A DNA stretch of 64,000 nucleotides from Vitis vinifera (lineage: Eukaryota > Streptophyta > Magnoliopsida > Vitales > Vitaceae). Below are positions 38,053-49,981 of this stretch, in pieces. Positions within the stretch are counted from its first letter, which is position 1; each line of letters starts with the position of its first letter. Made by a program: the position numbers and the translations under genes. The DNA is taken from NCBI RefSeq assembly GCF_030704535.1, contig NC_081817.1:5586001-5650000 (forward strand), in the 5' to 3' direction. Under the pieces are notes generated by a model. That model was given only the letters and a program-made list of their open reading frames with translations. It did no database searches and was not told where the DNA came from.

Positions 38053-39194
38053 AATATATGTTACCAATGAAAAAACCCAAACAAGCCAACCAGCAAAGGA
38101 CCAAATGGAGGAGGAGGAGGCAAGAACACAGCAGTTTCAGAGCATGTCTGAGATGGATATATTTATATCCACCGTATTATCATATATAAGCAAAATTATA
38201 TTTATATTTAAATCCACCGAAGAAACAAACAAGATTTTCTCTCTCCTAATCTCCAAATTTGGGACCTCTTAACCAGGCTGTGTACTGCCGTCTTAACCGT
38301 GGTTTACACGTTTACATCGCACAAGGGCCACCGACGGTTCACTTCCCGTTCCAATCCCACGCTTCAGATGATCACTCAACCCTCTGCCTCCGTGATCGAC
38401 GGCCAACTCGCAAAATTTTCTCCCGCGCCTGTCGTTACGCGTGGGTCCCACCGCCACATCGTCGGCAAAAGGCATGGGCGCGCACTAATTGTGTCCAATT
38501 TGCCCAGTTCATCCCCATTTTTGGTTTTTTTTAATGACCAAACTGCCCTTTATTAGTGGCCTGAGCTGGTGGGCTCCACGTGGACGTGCTGACGGCTATG
38601 GTGGGCCAGTCGTCACTAACCCCGCATGCCTCCCTCGTTACCGGTCACCGGTTACTGTCACAACGCAGAATCATGGTAAATTTGGGAAATGAGTGTGGAT
38701 AAGATGATTGGTGAACAGTGAGTTGACCCTTGTTAACCACTCCCACATGCTCTCATCCATTATGTCCTGTTTCTACTGTGGTAACTTTGACCCACGACAA
38801 AGTAAATCCATTTGATTTTTCGAATGATTGTACGGAACAAAATGAACAGGAACTTGGCAGGAAAAAATGTACTAAGTTCGTTAAACATTTCATACTTTGT
38901 TTGAAACATTGAAATCAAATTTGGGTTCATCATTATTCAAAAGCCTTCGAGTCAAACGTGGAAATAAAACTTGAAACTTTCAAGACTCGTATTAAAGTTA
39001 AGGGCACGTCATGTTTTTCGTAATGGAGTATAATTGCGCCTTCAATTAAAGAAGAGATAAGAAGGGGTCAGATATGGTAGGAAGTATGAGATCGTTTTAC
39101 CATTTCTTTTCCAAAAAATAATTGTCATTTTCAAAGACACCCCTCCTTCAACAAACACAATAATTTGTTTGTCAGTATCCCCAGAAGAAAATGA

Positions 39195-39320
39195 AGGGAG
39201 GGATCAGGGGGAGGAAGGAGGCTGGGAGGGTCATTGGAATGGACGTGTGGGTGCTGGAGGAGGTGGTGGCGGAGATGGAGGAGGAGGAGGAGGAGGAGGA
39301 GCAGTGGGTGGTGAGGGCCT
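39195..39320 (+). repeat. G-rich purine tract with (GGA)n
   Basis: The plus strand has several runs of three or more G separated by short spacers, then a GGA repeat at about 39270-39300. The pattern could fold into a G-quadruplex; this is structural inference only. Confidence 0.6.
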
Positions 39321-40421
39321 GAGGAGACAGCAAGACAAGGCATTCTCTCCTCCTGCCCTCTCCCCCCGCATTAAATCTCTGACTGCCTCATGTTTGTCGC
39401 AATCTCCTCAAATTGCTCCCACCTCCATAACATAGCTCCTCATCTCTGAAGTCTGAGCCACACTGGGCCTCACACTCTTCCATATCACCTATCCACACCA
39501 TCGTCCTCCTCGGATACCATCCACTTGTTTACCTGTGGGGACAGTCCTTTTCTACCTCCCCTCTTTTCTAGCCCAACTCTTTCAACCTATAGGCCTCATG
39601 GAAATTGAACTGTAAAACATTAATGCAAGGAAGTACAGAAGAGAGAAAAAGAATAGGAGAGGATTCTAGTCTGATTCCGCCTTATGTCATCATTTGTGCA
39701 GACTGAATCCTATTGTACACAGTGACTGAGATACAGTTGGGATAAAGGCCCACTGAGTAGTAATCACAGGAAGAGGAAGTAGCCCCTACACACAGCCCAC
39801 AGTCCCACTCTAGGCTATTACTATTTTGCTACAAATGTAACCATCTGGGGGGGCTCAGCTACTAATCCATGCCTAGAAAAAGTGGGCGTAGGGGACCAGA
39901 TGGTGTCAACCCATAAACCCACATGGTTTTTTCCTGGCCAAACTCTTCAAGTCTAGTGCATGAAATGCTTTTGCTTTGTCTTTTATTTTGATATTCATAG
40001 ATTTTTTATCAAATATATTGGCATTTAGTGGTGTGCCGGTTTTAAAGGAGCAAATGAACCCTTTGAACCTTTTGAGGAACAGCTGGGTAGAGTGAAAATT
40101 TTACAAAATATATGAAATCCATTAGGAGGTATTGGTAGAGATTGGAAGTGAGAAACTACTAGTATGCATATTCCCAACCCAGAATATCAAAGCTGAACTG
40201 GATGTAACCTTCAAATCAATAATTTCATTACCTGATGAGATACCAACCAAACAATAAGGGTGCTGATGTACCGCTCTGAGTCATAAAATGCAGTTGTGGA
40301 AATGGTGAGAGAGACGTGTTGGAAGCAGAGACTTGGGCGAGGACCTCAATCATTTCTCATAAATTACATAAAAACCGGTTCTCCAATCGCACTTCCTCCA
40401 GGAAAAATGCAGGAGATGGAC

Positions 40422-40630
40422 CTCTGACAATAGGAACTCTGGTAGTAGGCAATGGGTCTCCCATAGTCACCCATCATCAGTTCTGATCCCTCTGACAGCA
40501 TCATTGATCCCATCTTATTCATGAGTTTCTGACATGTAGGAACTCTGGCAATAGGCAATGGGGCTCACATATAGATTCCAATCAATTCTGATCCTTTCCA
40601 ACGGCATGATTAATTCATTTTACCAAGCGT
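40422..40630. repeat. Imperfect 107-bp duplication
   Basis: CTGACAATAGGAACTCTGG at 40422 recurs as CTGACATGTAGGAACTCTGG at 40529, followed by shared GGCAATGGG and TTCTGATCC words. A second short repeat, TACAAGAACAAGAACC, occurs near 40669 and 40767. Confidence 0.7.
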
Positions 40631-41137
40631 TTGTAGTAAAACAGTTTACTCTCACTACCAATAGTCCCTACAAGAACAAGAACCATCTGTGAGAGTCTGG
40701 GATCAGTTCAAGAGAGCAACAATCTTCTAAATAGTCAATCTTACTTCCCCTGTGAATGGTCTCTACAAGAACAAGAACCTTCTATGACAGAATGGAAACT
40801 TATTGGACCTACGGGAATTCTCTCTTTTTCAGCACTGAGAAGAGCCTCATTTTTGTATGGCAATCTCAGCAGGCTCCCAACTTCATCCACACTTTCATAG
40901 AAGCTGATGTTGGCAAACTAATGGATCATGGCTAACTTTTAGTTATGGTAGCCACCACAAAGCTATTGTTCTGTTCAGGTTTAGGGACTCTAAAAACAAG
41001 CCCCTCATTAGCGAATTCTACTTATTTCATATTTCTTCCAACCGTGCATAAATAGTTTGACTTCAATGATGACATTTATCACCCACCACAAAAGAAAGGC
41101 CAACGTTTTCCTACCTCAATCCAACTTAGACCAGGTT

Positions 41138-43551
41138 TCATTGTAATTCTACCATCAGCAAGTCCTTGATTCTTTTGGCTGGCATACATTTTTCCACATT
41201 AGTGTAGTTGTTGTCAAGAAGCACATAAGACACTGCAGCTTCAGGTTCAAGCTCAATCAGTCTCTCTGTAACATGTTTCTCAGTGACAGTATCTTTATGG
41301 ACCCTGCAAGCATTCAACAACACATAAGATGTTTACAAATCATCTTCAAAGCCAGAGTTGATAATGAAGTTTTCAGAATGAACCAATCTTTCAAGCTCAA
41401 TCCAAGAGGTCAACATTACAGGCAGAATGCTCTGTTTTTTGGAGTCATACCATGATCCTTCTTCATGATTTTGAAATGTTTGCCATTGAAAAAGGTAATC
41501 TAATTACATGAATGATGAATTAATTACAAACGCATATATCACTAAGAGATAGGTTTCAAAAATTGCATGTGCAAGCATTTAACAATCTCACTAGTGTATG
41601 AATTATACCTAGCTTAATAGGCATGCATGTCCAATCTAGTGCTTATATTAATTCAAGAGTAAATTATCCTCAAAACTGCATATAATTCCAAAAATTTTAT
41701 GCAAAAATTAAAAATTAATCCTAACAATTCAGAAAGATAAAACAGGTTTCCCCTTTCCCTCTGCTGTTTCCCCAAATCCGATCCATTCTCCCATCTCAAC
41801 AGTTTATTCTTAATCCAGTCACGAACTTGGAAACACTAACTCCCAACCCCAAAAAGTTTAATCCCCTTGGAATTTGAAGAAAGCCCCCCCCCCCCCCCCC
41901 CCCCACCAACATGAACATCAAATAAGTATTGAAAACTTACCATAATCAATCTTCAACATGGCTCAATTAAGAAATCTGAGAAATGTAATGTGACTGGGCA
42001 CTTCCCCTAATCTTTCATCAACTTAAAGAGGCTTAGAGCTTTGTGTGCACATTCCAGTCGCACATTGCTTTAAACAAGCAATGACCAAGACACTATTTTA
42101 GAATTCTATTTCTTAGAAGGTTGGATATGAAGAATCTATATCTCCATAGTTTGCACCAAGGCCCATCTTTGGATTTCGAATGGATAGTGAGTTTCCTATC
42201 CCAGTTTTCATTGCATACCCCTGGACCTGGTTACAAGATATTTGATGTAGGCTAATTGGCATAACCTAAACATGCTAAGTATTATGAAGTCATCTAGTTC
42301 TCTTCCCAATTCAAGAGGCATTGCACTCAAATTATCCTGCAGACATGTATGTCCTTGAGCCAATCTATAGCTTGAGTCTCAAAAGAAAACATTTCAGCCC
42401 ATCTTCAAAAGTACACACTTCCAAATGAAATCATTTGACTCAAATTCAATTGTTTTTTCGGATTTGAGCATGATTTTTGCCTTACATGGTCAAAAGCTTC
42501 ACCTGACTTACAAGCTTTGAATGTACTTGAGAATATGAACTTCAAGAGCTCCATTCCTTTCTTTTGCATCTAAAAGAAAACAGCATAAGTATTCCTCCCC
42601 AAACTCATTGCTTCAGTCTCTGTTCAGAGTAATCCAGGAGTCATTGCATTATACATTACAACATTATAAGCAGGCATGATCTTAAAAATCTGATCTGTAT
42701 CATTGAAATCCAACCCAACTTGGTTGCACACCTGTGAAGAATTACTTCCACATTTTATTGAGTAAACAAAGTTAGAGCAACATTCCCATGACCTTAACAA
42801 TTCAAATTCATATATATTCATGATTCTTTCAAGAGTTTCAACAATTCCTCATTCAAACCAATTTTTAATTATCTTGCAGTTATCAAATAAAAAGAAAAAA
42901 AAAATCAGGCCCACATCATCCAAATTCACAAACAAAAAACATCAGGTCATCCAGCACCTAGTAACAATTATTATGTCATGAATCAGATGACCCAAGTGCA
43001 TATCCCCAGTTTGACAACACACACTGAAAGCATTGGCATTACTGAATTCATTAAACACCAGCCATTGGTAAAAACATCCATGGGCTTATCATTAAAATTT
43101 AATAAAAAATAAATAAACCCACTTGATTATGCCCAGAAATTAAAGAGTTCCAAGATATAACATACAGGCATTTCATCCAACATGTGGCGGGCAATACCGA
43201 GTTCGCCATATTGGCAACCCAATCGAAGAGGATTCATTGGAAAAAAGTAGACAAGGGTTTGAAACAAGTCCTGGTGATGTGGGCATGTACAATCTCACTT
43301 TGGATCAAATACACTGTTCTGGTGGAGAATTGGACTGGTTTTGTGAAGGCCAAGCCCTGATAAAGGAATAGAGATGCCCAGAAAAATGGTGAGCATTTAG
43401 CGGCGGGGTTAACATGGACTGAGGCAATGCGGTGAGAACGGCGGTGAGCGACGGGTGGAGATGAGAAACTCAGAAAATCAGAATGGTGGTCCTGAATCCT
43501 GATTGAAGTTAGAAGTTGGAAGTTGGAACTACGTTGAATTGATCTCTTCAA
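41138..43551 (-). pseudogene. Pentatricopeptide repeat (PPR) gene, broken
   Basis: Three separated minus-strand pieces carry PPR features. At 43140-43551 a frame ending near 43234 is followed, after a shift, by GELGIARHMLDEMPV. At 42624-42821 there is DTDQIFKIMPAYNVVMYNAM, a PPR motif. At 41138-41323 there is an E-domain-like LLNACRVHKDTVTEKHVTER followed by LIELEPEAAVSYVLLDNNY. Plant PPR proteins bind organelle RNA. Here the first frame lacks an ATG, frames disagree and long non-coding gaps intervene, so I call a decayed copy. An intact gene with introns is unlikely because most PPR repeats are missing. Confidence 0.65.
41884..41904 (+). repeat. Homopolymer of 21 cytosines
   Basis: An uninterrupted C run lies between AAG and ACCAAC, inside the span of the broken PPR gene. 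Such runs are rare in AT-rich plant DNA and are prone to length error in sequencing. Confidence 0.95.
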
Positions 43552-44519
43552 ACATGGCTACCTCCGTACCGATGCTTTTGCAACCCGACCCATGACCGAA
43601 CGGGACAAATAAAAGAACGGGATATGTGATATAATTTATAATTATTAAAATTAAAAATAATTATCAAAAATAAAAGTTATACATAAATAATTTTAAAAAA
43701 AATGAAATATTACATCTTTTTATTTTGAATATTATTACATCATATCATAATTGCATAAATGTATTAACCTTTTTTTTATTAAATTAAATAACAAAATTAT
43801 AATATTTAATTATTATAATGAATATTTATATTATTCATATTTTATTCATTTTTATTCGTATTTTATTACATTCATACATTATTATTTTTTATCTTAATAT
43901 GTTTTTGTTATAACTTAAAAATGTAATCGGAAAGTTAAAATTTAAGATCAATTTCATTCGCTTTTATTAAGGTTTTGACTAATTACATGTGATCCTCGTT
44001 GGTTTGAAATTTTATTAAATACGGTCCTTATTTTGAATGTTCGAGAGAGATGATGTGAGTAAAAATAACAAATGAAAAAGATAATAAAATTATTTCATGA
44101 AATTTTAAACCAATAAGGATTAATTATATTTAGCTAAAATCTAAAAGAAAGGGGGTCAAATTAAGTTTTACACTTTATTTAGCCAAAAAGATGTTTGACT
44201 TGGTGATAACTTTCTTATGTTAAGCCAAGATTTAGTCAATTTTGATTTTGATAAACCAAAATAAAGTTTGAATATAATATTTTATATTTGAGTGTGTTAA
44301 ATAAAAATGTTTATAAAGAAAAGACCTTAAAGATATCTCAAATCAGAAGAAAATCAAGAAAAAGTAGAAGGTTTGAAAGAGATGGTTTTCTAAATTTAAT
44401 ATTTTACGATCTCTTTATAAGATTGTAGTTATACTAAATTATAATTCAAATAATATTCAAGAATGACTTAGAACACTTCCCTCATCAATATAATAAGTTT
44501 GAAACCTTTAAATAGAAGT

Positions 44520-44830
44520 TAGAAGCCCAAACCAACCATTATGCACAAATTGGGGACCAGATCAACCAATTGATCAAGGTTACACCTTAACCAATTGAGA
44601 CAAGCTTCTACCACTTTAAAATTTTTCTAAACCAATCAATTGTTTAGTTCAACTAACAATCACTTGGTTTAATTAGTTGACCTCTTGGTTCAATCCATTA
44701 ACCTCTTTGCTCACCCAATCAACATCTTGGTTCAATTAGTCAACCTCTTGGTCCACCCAATCGATTTATTGGTTTAATCAATCAAACTATTGGTTCAACA
44801 ATTCAACCTATTAGTCAACCAGTGGTAAAC
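44520..44830. repeat. Degenerate minisatellite
   Basis: Words such as TTGGTTCAATTAGTCAACCTC recur about every 20-35 bases with substitutions, including TTGGTTTAATTAGTTGACCTC and TTGGTTCAACAATTCAACCT. The array is old and uneven. Confidence 0.7.
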
Positions 44831-45189
44831 AAGATAGAAAAAAGTGAGAAATGTTGCACAAATGACCTTTAATGGCTAATATTGTTTTAATATGAAAACT
44901 TAATATTAAAAAATCCTTTTTGATGATAAAATGCATATCAAAGTATGAGTTTTTATCTTTGAAACAATCAATCTCAATTTTTTACAAAAATTGTTCAAAG
45001 ATGAATAAACAAACCTACAATTTTTACAACTTTTCATCTTTAACATAAAATTTTGAGGGAAACCGACAAAATAACTCATTGTTATTTTGAGAACCTTTTT
45101 AACCATGAATAACGTTAAACAAAAGTTGTTTTTATTTAGAAAGATTCTTCGTTCAATTTATAAAAGAATAAAACCAATTTAAGCACTTA

Positions 45190-45466
45190 GGTGGTGTTTG
45201 TTTTTTTACTTAATTCTAAATGGAACCTTAATACTTAATAGTATTAAATATTAGGTTGTTTGTTTTTATAGTATTTTATTTCTATTAAGTATTAAAAAGT
45301 AAAAAAAACCATTGTGTTATTTTTTCTATTTAGAAAAAGCCACATATTTTAGCTTTTTCTATTTAGTAAAAAGTTTATAATAAGTCATGAAAAAGTAAAA
45401 AAACAAACAACCTAAATTCTAAAACTAAATGGTTTTCAGCAAAAAGCCAAAAAAACAAACACCACC
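45190..45466. mobile_element. Tourist-like MITE, copy B
   Basis: Terminal inverted repeats GGTGGTGTTTGTTTTTTT and AAAAAAACAAACACCACC bound a 277-bp element, with TTA directly on each side (45187-45189 and 45467-45469). Same family as the copy at 31031-31282. Confidence 0.85.
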
Positions 45467-46149
45467 TTAGATGATTTTAGGTGCTTAAAAAAATGTAATG
45501 CACTATAAAACTAGTGCACCAACAACCTAGAGAATAAGTTTTGATTGATATTCTTTTTGAGGTTTCTCTTTCTTCATGATTTTCCTTTGACATGTTTTAC
45601 TATTTTGAAAATCATCATATCTAACCACATTTAAAATTAACTATTAGTCTCAAACCTTATTTTATTATCATCAAAACCGAGATTAATCTAACATTGATTT
45701 CACAAGATGATTATATCGGATATAAGCATTTCAATTTATTTACTCCCCTTAGATTACTTGACAATTTTATTTATTTTTTTAATCATTTTAATATGAAAAA
45801 TATTATAAAATATAGGAAAATTATCAAGTGCCAAATTGGTATGTGATCCAAACTATTTAAAGTATATGATAAAATTTAGATCATTAGATGATGGTACAAA
45901 TGTATAAGAATTAGTTACAAATAAGATGAAGTTATAAGAATTTGGTAAAAATTAAAAATTAAATTTTTTTTTTAAAAAAAAAAGAAAAATAAAAAGGGCC
46001 TCTGTATTGGTACGATCCGAGTGATCTCGCTTCTGGGTATGTATACTGTGACCTAAAATATAGTGGGATCCACTCCCAAGATATTTGGGAAATTTTGTAT
46101 TTCCAGTCCATTCATTCCGATGCTTGTCTTCCTCTTCCCCCCACCCCCC

Positions 46150-48303
46150 ATGGATATACAGTGCATGCCTTCATCTTCCTGCTTGCATCCCATAGGCCAT
46201 GGGGTAGCAAAGCTAAGTCCATCATATTCATGGGCAAGGGATCATCAACACAATGCAACCATTTGCTTCAAGTTGAGGATGTATGATGTCACTCCTTTCA
46301 ATTCCTTCCTCTTCTCAGTTATACGTTGTTAAGTTTCATTTCTTCTTGCAATCAGCCGCTCCTATGCTTGCAGTTGCCACCTCCAAAAAGAGCAAAGGCC
46401 ATGGCTTACTTGGAAACCTTCTGCAACCAAGGCAAACAGAAGTGTTGCAGAATTGAGGAAGGAGCCCATCAAAGAATCAAAGAAAAAGGGAACTATCTCT
46501 GGAGCAGTTGCCCTGATCATCGGAACAAGTATCGGTTCAGGAATACTTGCACTGCCACAGAAAGCTGCTCCTGCAGTACTTTACCTCTCTCCGTCTCTTT
46601 GAAGATGCATGAGGATATACCCACGTTTGTTTTTCATGTTGCAGGGACTTGTTCCAAGTTCGATCTCCGTCATTGTGTGTTGGGGTTTTCTCCTAATTGA
46701 AGCTCTTCTTCTTGTGGAAATCAACGTAGGTTTGCGGAGGAAGAAGGGAAAGATAGAGGAAGAGAATGAGTTAGACATAATCTCCATTAGGACCATGGCC
46801 CAAGAGACATTAGGAGAATGGGGTGGAATTTTAGCCACTGCCACCTATGTCTTCTTAGGCTACACTTCCATGGTTGTCTATAGCTCCAAGTCAGGGGAGA
46901 TCCTTTTCCATTTGATTAATTTTCCGGCATCAATCTCAGGTTTCTTCTTCACTGCACTCTTCACCATCCTCATCTCCATAGGAGGGACTCGTGCTACTGA
47001 TCAAGTCAACCAATGGCTCACTGCTTCCATGCTATGTATATATCTGCAAACTTTTTGACTGAATGATGGCAGCAGTTATCTTCCTGAGGTCTAACAATGC
47101 ATTGAAACTGATGAACAGGTCTGCTGCTAGCAATTGAAGTGCTTGGAGTTGTGTTGGGAGGGTGGTCAGGACTGGAGGGAAGTGGGGACTGGGGAAAAGT
47201 CCCGGCCACAATTCCTGTGATAATCTTTTCTTTGGTGTATCATGATCTAGCACCGGGTAAAGATGACAGTGGTTTTAGTATGAACTCAATCATCTCAGGC
47301 AATGAAGTGATGGCATTTTACAGTATGTGATTTTCTTGCAGTTATATGTGCTTATCTGGGCGGCGATCTTACACGCATAAGGGCATCAGTTTTGCTTGGT
47401 AGTCTGGTTCCGCTGGTAGCATTGCTTCTATGGGATGCAATTGCCCTAGGCCTCTCTTCCCAGGCCGACCAAGCTGTTGACCCTGTTGAACTGCTCATGA
47501 GGTATACCATCACCTCCCCACTGTTTAAGATATTCAATACATGTTCGTAGCACAACAAGATAACAATATGTAATCATTCACAAACCCCTAATTGTCATCC
47601 TGGTTTAGTGTGAATTGGAGTGGGGTATCATTTATGGTGGATGCCTTCTCACTTCTGGCAATAGGAACATCACTCATCGGAACTCTCCTCAGCTTCTCCC
47701 AGTTCTTCAAGGAGCAGCTTGATAACCTGTCATGGAATTCTCCCTCCACACAAATATTACCAGTAACCTTTTATACCTTTTCCTCGCTAAATCTATTGTT
47801 GGCTCTCAGTTATGAGATTTGGTGAAGTTCATATTAGCTTTTGATTAACATGTGATTGAGAGTCATATTTAGCAGAAACCTGGCGAGCTCTTTGGGCTGA
47901 GGAAATGGTGGGGAAGAAACAAAAGTAGCTTCACAGCAATGGCAATGGTGGTTGCTCCTACTCTACTTGTATCAGCAACCGTTCCAGATGCATTCTCTGC
48001 TGCTACAGACATTGCCGTGAGTAGCTTCAGGGAAACAGAGCGTACAAATTGTTATTACTGTCTTATTGCAAAGGTTTTGTAATTAGTCATGTCTCTGATG
48101 TGAAACAGGGGGGTTACTGTATGACAATGCTTTACGGGGTTCTCCCGCCAGCAATGGCTTGGGCAATGCATAACAGAGAATGTGAAGACACCAATCAAAA
48201 GGCATTGTCAAGAGCAAGGCCTGCACTGCTTGGGTTGGGACTCTTTGCATGTGGGATAGTGATGGAGCAAATTTATCAAGATCTCTCACTACTGCATCCT
48301 TAG
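46150..48303 (+). CDS. Tryptophan/tyrosine permease family transporter
   Basis: A member of the aromatic amino acid permease family (bacterial TyrP/Mtr-like) present in plants; probably plastid or other membrane, substrate unproven. Exons: 46150-46280, 46374-46575, 46645-47035, 47119-47256, 47342-47501, 47609-47762, 47876-48016, 48109-48303, all in phase, about 503 aa. The first transmembrane segment carries the family-type GTSIGSGILALPQKAAPAG (from about residue 88). Later exons encode further hydrophobic segments, a VYHDLAPVICAYLGGDL motif and the C-terminal GVLPPAMAWAM. The first exon is Ser-rich and could be a transit peptide. Its start is uncertain: ATGs at 46120, 46150 and 46165 are in frame, and 46150 has the best context (CCATGG). 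Exon 1 is the least secure part. Confidence 0.8.
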
Positions 48304-48309
48304 TAAGGA

Positions 48310-48990
48310 TTGAAGCCTCTGTTTTAATATTAACTAGGCAATTGTAACTTCACTATTCTTTGGAGGAGAACTGGGCTTCTCCCAAGCACTTTCTCCCACA
48401 CTCTGTATATAAGCTTCCCACTAAAGTATACTAAAGATTTGCTTAACCAGAGTTGAGCAACATAATTGTAGTTAACAAGAGATCTTCTGGGTATTTGGAT
48501 GAAGTATACACATTTAACACACAGCAAAACTCAGTGACCTCATGCACATGTTTGCACAAGCGCCTTGAAGGTGCTTCCACTGCAAACTGGGGCTGAGCTT
48601 CCTGGAAGGCTGGCTGTGCGATGTTCAGATCATATCATTCTGCAAATTCTTCTGCAGTCATATATAAGTTTTTATCCAACAGCACTGACAAGAGTTCATT
48701 TTCTGTTCATAAAATGGAGCTTAAATGCAGCTTATTGCATCAAAAAAGGCCCTTGATCGAAACTACTATTAATTTTTAGCACCAATACAAAAAGTACATA
48801 ATTGATTGTTTAATATACCAAGGAACAAAGGCAGCCAATCACTGACAAATATAATCAAGACATAGGAAAATACAAGCATCTTATTTTAACCAAGGGGGAT
48901 TCCAAGACTCAATAGAGACAAAAGGGGAAGGAGGGAAGAAGCAACACAGGCAAAAGCAAGTATCCAGATATTTCGCCCATCAGGTACAGC
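48310..48990. other. Convergent 3' regions of the permease and V-ATPase genes
   Basis: The plus-strand permease ends at 48303 and the minus-strand V-ATPase gene at 48998, so the two transcripts converge here with under 700 bases between stop codons. No other gene seen. Confidence 0.6.
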
Positions 48991-48997
48991 CAAGATT

Positions 48998-49976
48998 TTA
49001 GGTCCTCACAGTATTCACATGCTTCAGAAGCATGTGGACAACATCATGGGAAATTCTTGCAGCCTCCACCTTCAGGTTCTGGATCTTTGCATCCGTTTCC
49101 AGCTCAAGGCGTTTCACATTAGCACCAGAGTCCCCACTACTCTGTTTCAAGACAAATGAGAACACACTGAAAACATTATTTCCAAACAGTGCCATAGCAA
49201 TAGAAGTTGAAAATTTCACCAACATATTTATTAGTAGTAATGAATGCAGGACTTGAATATTATGGTGATAAACATAGCTATAAAATTATTCAGAATAATC
49301 CAAATATTAGTCAGAGTAATTTAAAACTTTGTTGATAATCATAAGATATTCCATATAAGCAAAATATGATTGGGGTGGATTCCCTTAAGGAAAAAACTAC
49401 ACATAATTCAGAACATGTGAACCTGACAACTTTTTTTTGATCAGTCAGAACCTGCCAACTTACAAATCACAGTTAACAACTGAAAATTGCCAGTGGGTTC
49501 ATCATGAAAGTAGGCCTCACAGAATATTTATCAATATTCTCTTTTCTTTTCTTTGTCTATTTTTTTTTTTTACCTCTGCAACCTTTCTTTGAAATTCTTT
49601 TTCCATTCGAACACGGAATTCAGCAATCTCCTTCTCAGCCTCTTCTTTGGCCTGTTTAAGTCTAGCCATTTTTGCTGAAAACAGAAACCAACATGGGTAT
49701 GAACCATTAGTTGGAACAGAGAATTTAACTAATACAGTGGCTTGTTGTAGAAAGCAAACATGAAATCATACAAACTATATTCCAAGTTTAGCTCCAAACA
49801 TGAGGTTTCCAATGCATGGCATCCATAACTTGCAACTCATGTTCTGTTTAGAAGAATATTCAAGATAGAGAATGAAGCAAGAAATTACCATTTCTGGCAG
49901 CATTGACAATATGCTGAGCTTCTTGTTCTACAGCTAGCAATTGTTGAATTCCATTCTGGCCTCTGTTGGCTTCCAT
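48998..49976 (-). CDS. V-type proton ATPase subunit G
   Basis: Subunit G forms part of the peripheral stalk of the vacuolar proton pump that acidifies plant vacuoles and endomembranes. Minus-strand exons 49889-49976, 49574-49674 and 48998-49141 join in phase to give 110 aa, the usual length. The protein begins [20 protein letters not shown] and continues with the conserved charged helix ([29 protein letters not shown]), ending [12 protein letters not shown]. It is a long, Lys/Glu-rich coiled helix with no membrane segment. An acceptor (TTTTCAG) sits only five bases before the ATG, so an untranslated leader exon lies upstream, probably near 51.2-51.4 kb. Confidence 0.95.
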
Positions 49977-49981
49977 ACTTG

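Larger units (their letters stand above)
38300..41137. other. Intergenic, no supported gene
   Basis: Contains a GC-richer patch at 38300-38650 and a purine-rich G-tract region at 39195-39310 whose long glycine frame has no ATG. It also holds an imperfect 107-bp duplication at 40422-40630. Confidence 0.45.
43560..46119. other. AT-rich intergenic DNA
   Basis: No gene seen. Contains the degenerate minisatellite at 44520-44830 and the MITE at 45190-45466, listed separately. Confidence 0.55.

Noticed and set aside
39169..39435. Glycine-rich 88-codon frame
   Set aside because: It has no ATG start and arises from GGA/GGT repeats; no domain or splice partner found.
40364..40558. 64-codon minus-strand frame as a further PPR exon
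   Set aside because: No PPR motif, and it overlaps the imperfect 107-bp duplication.
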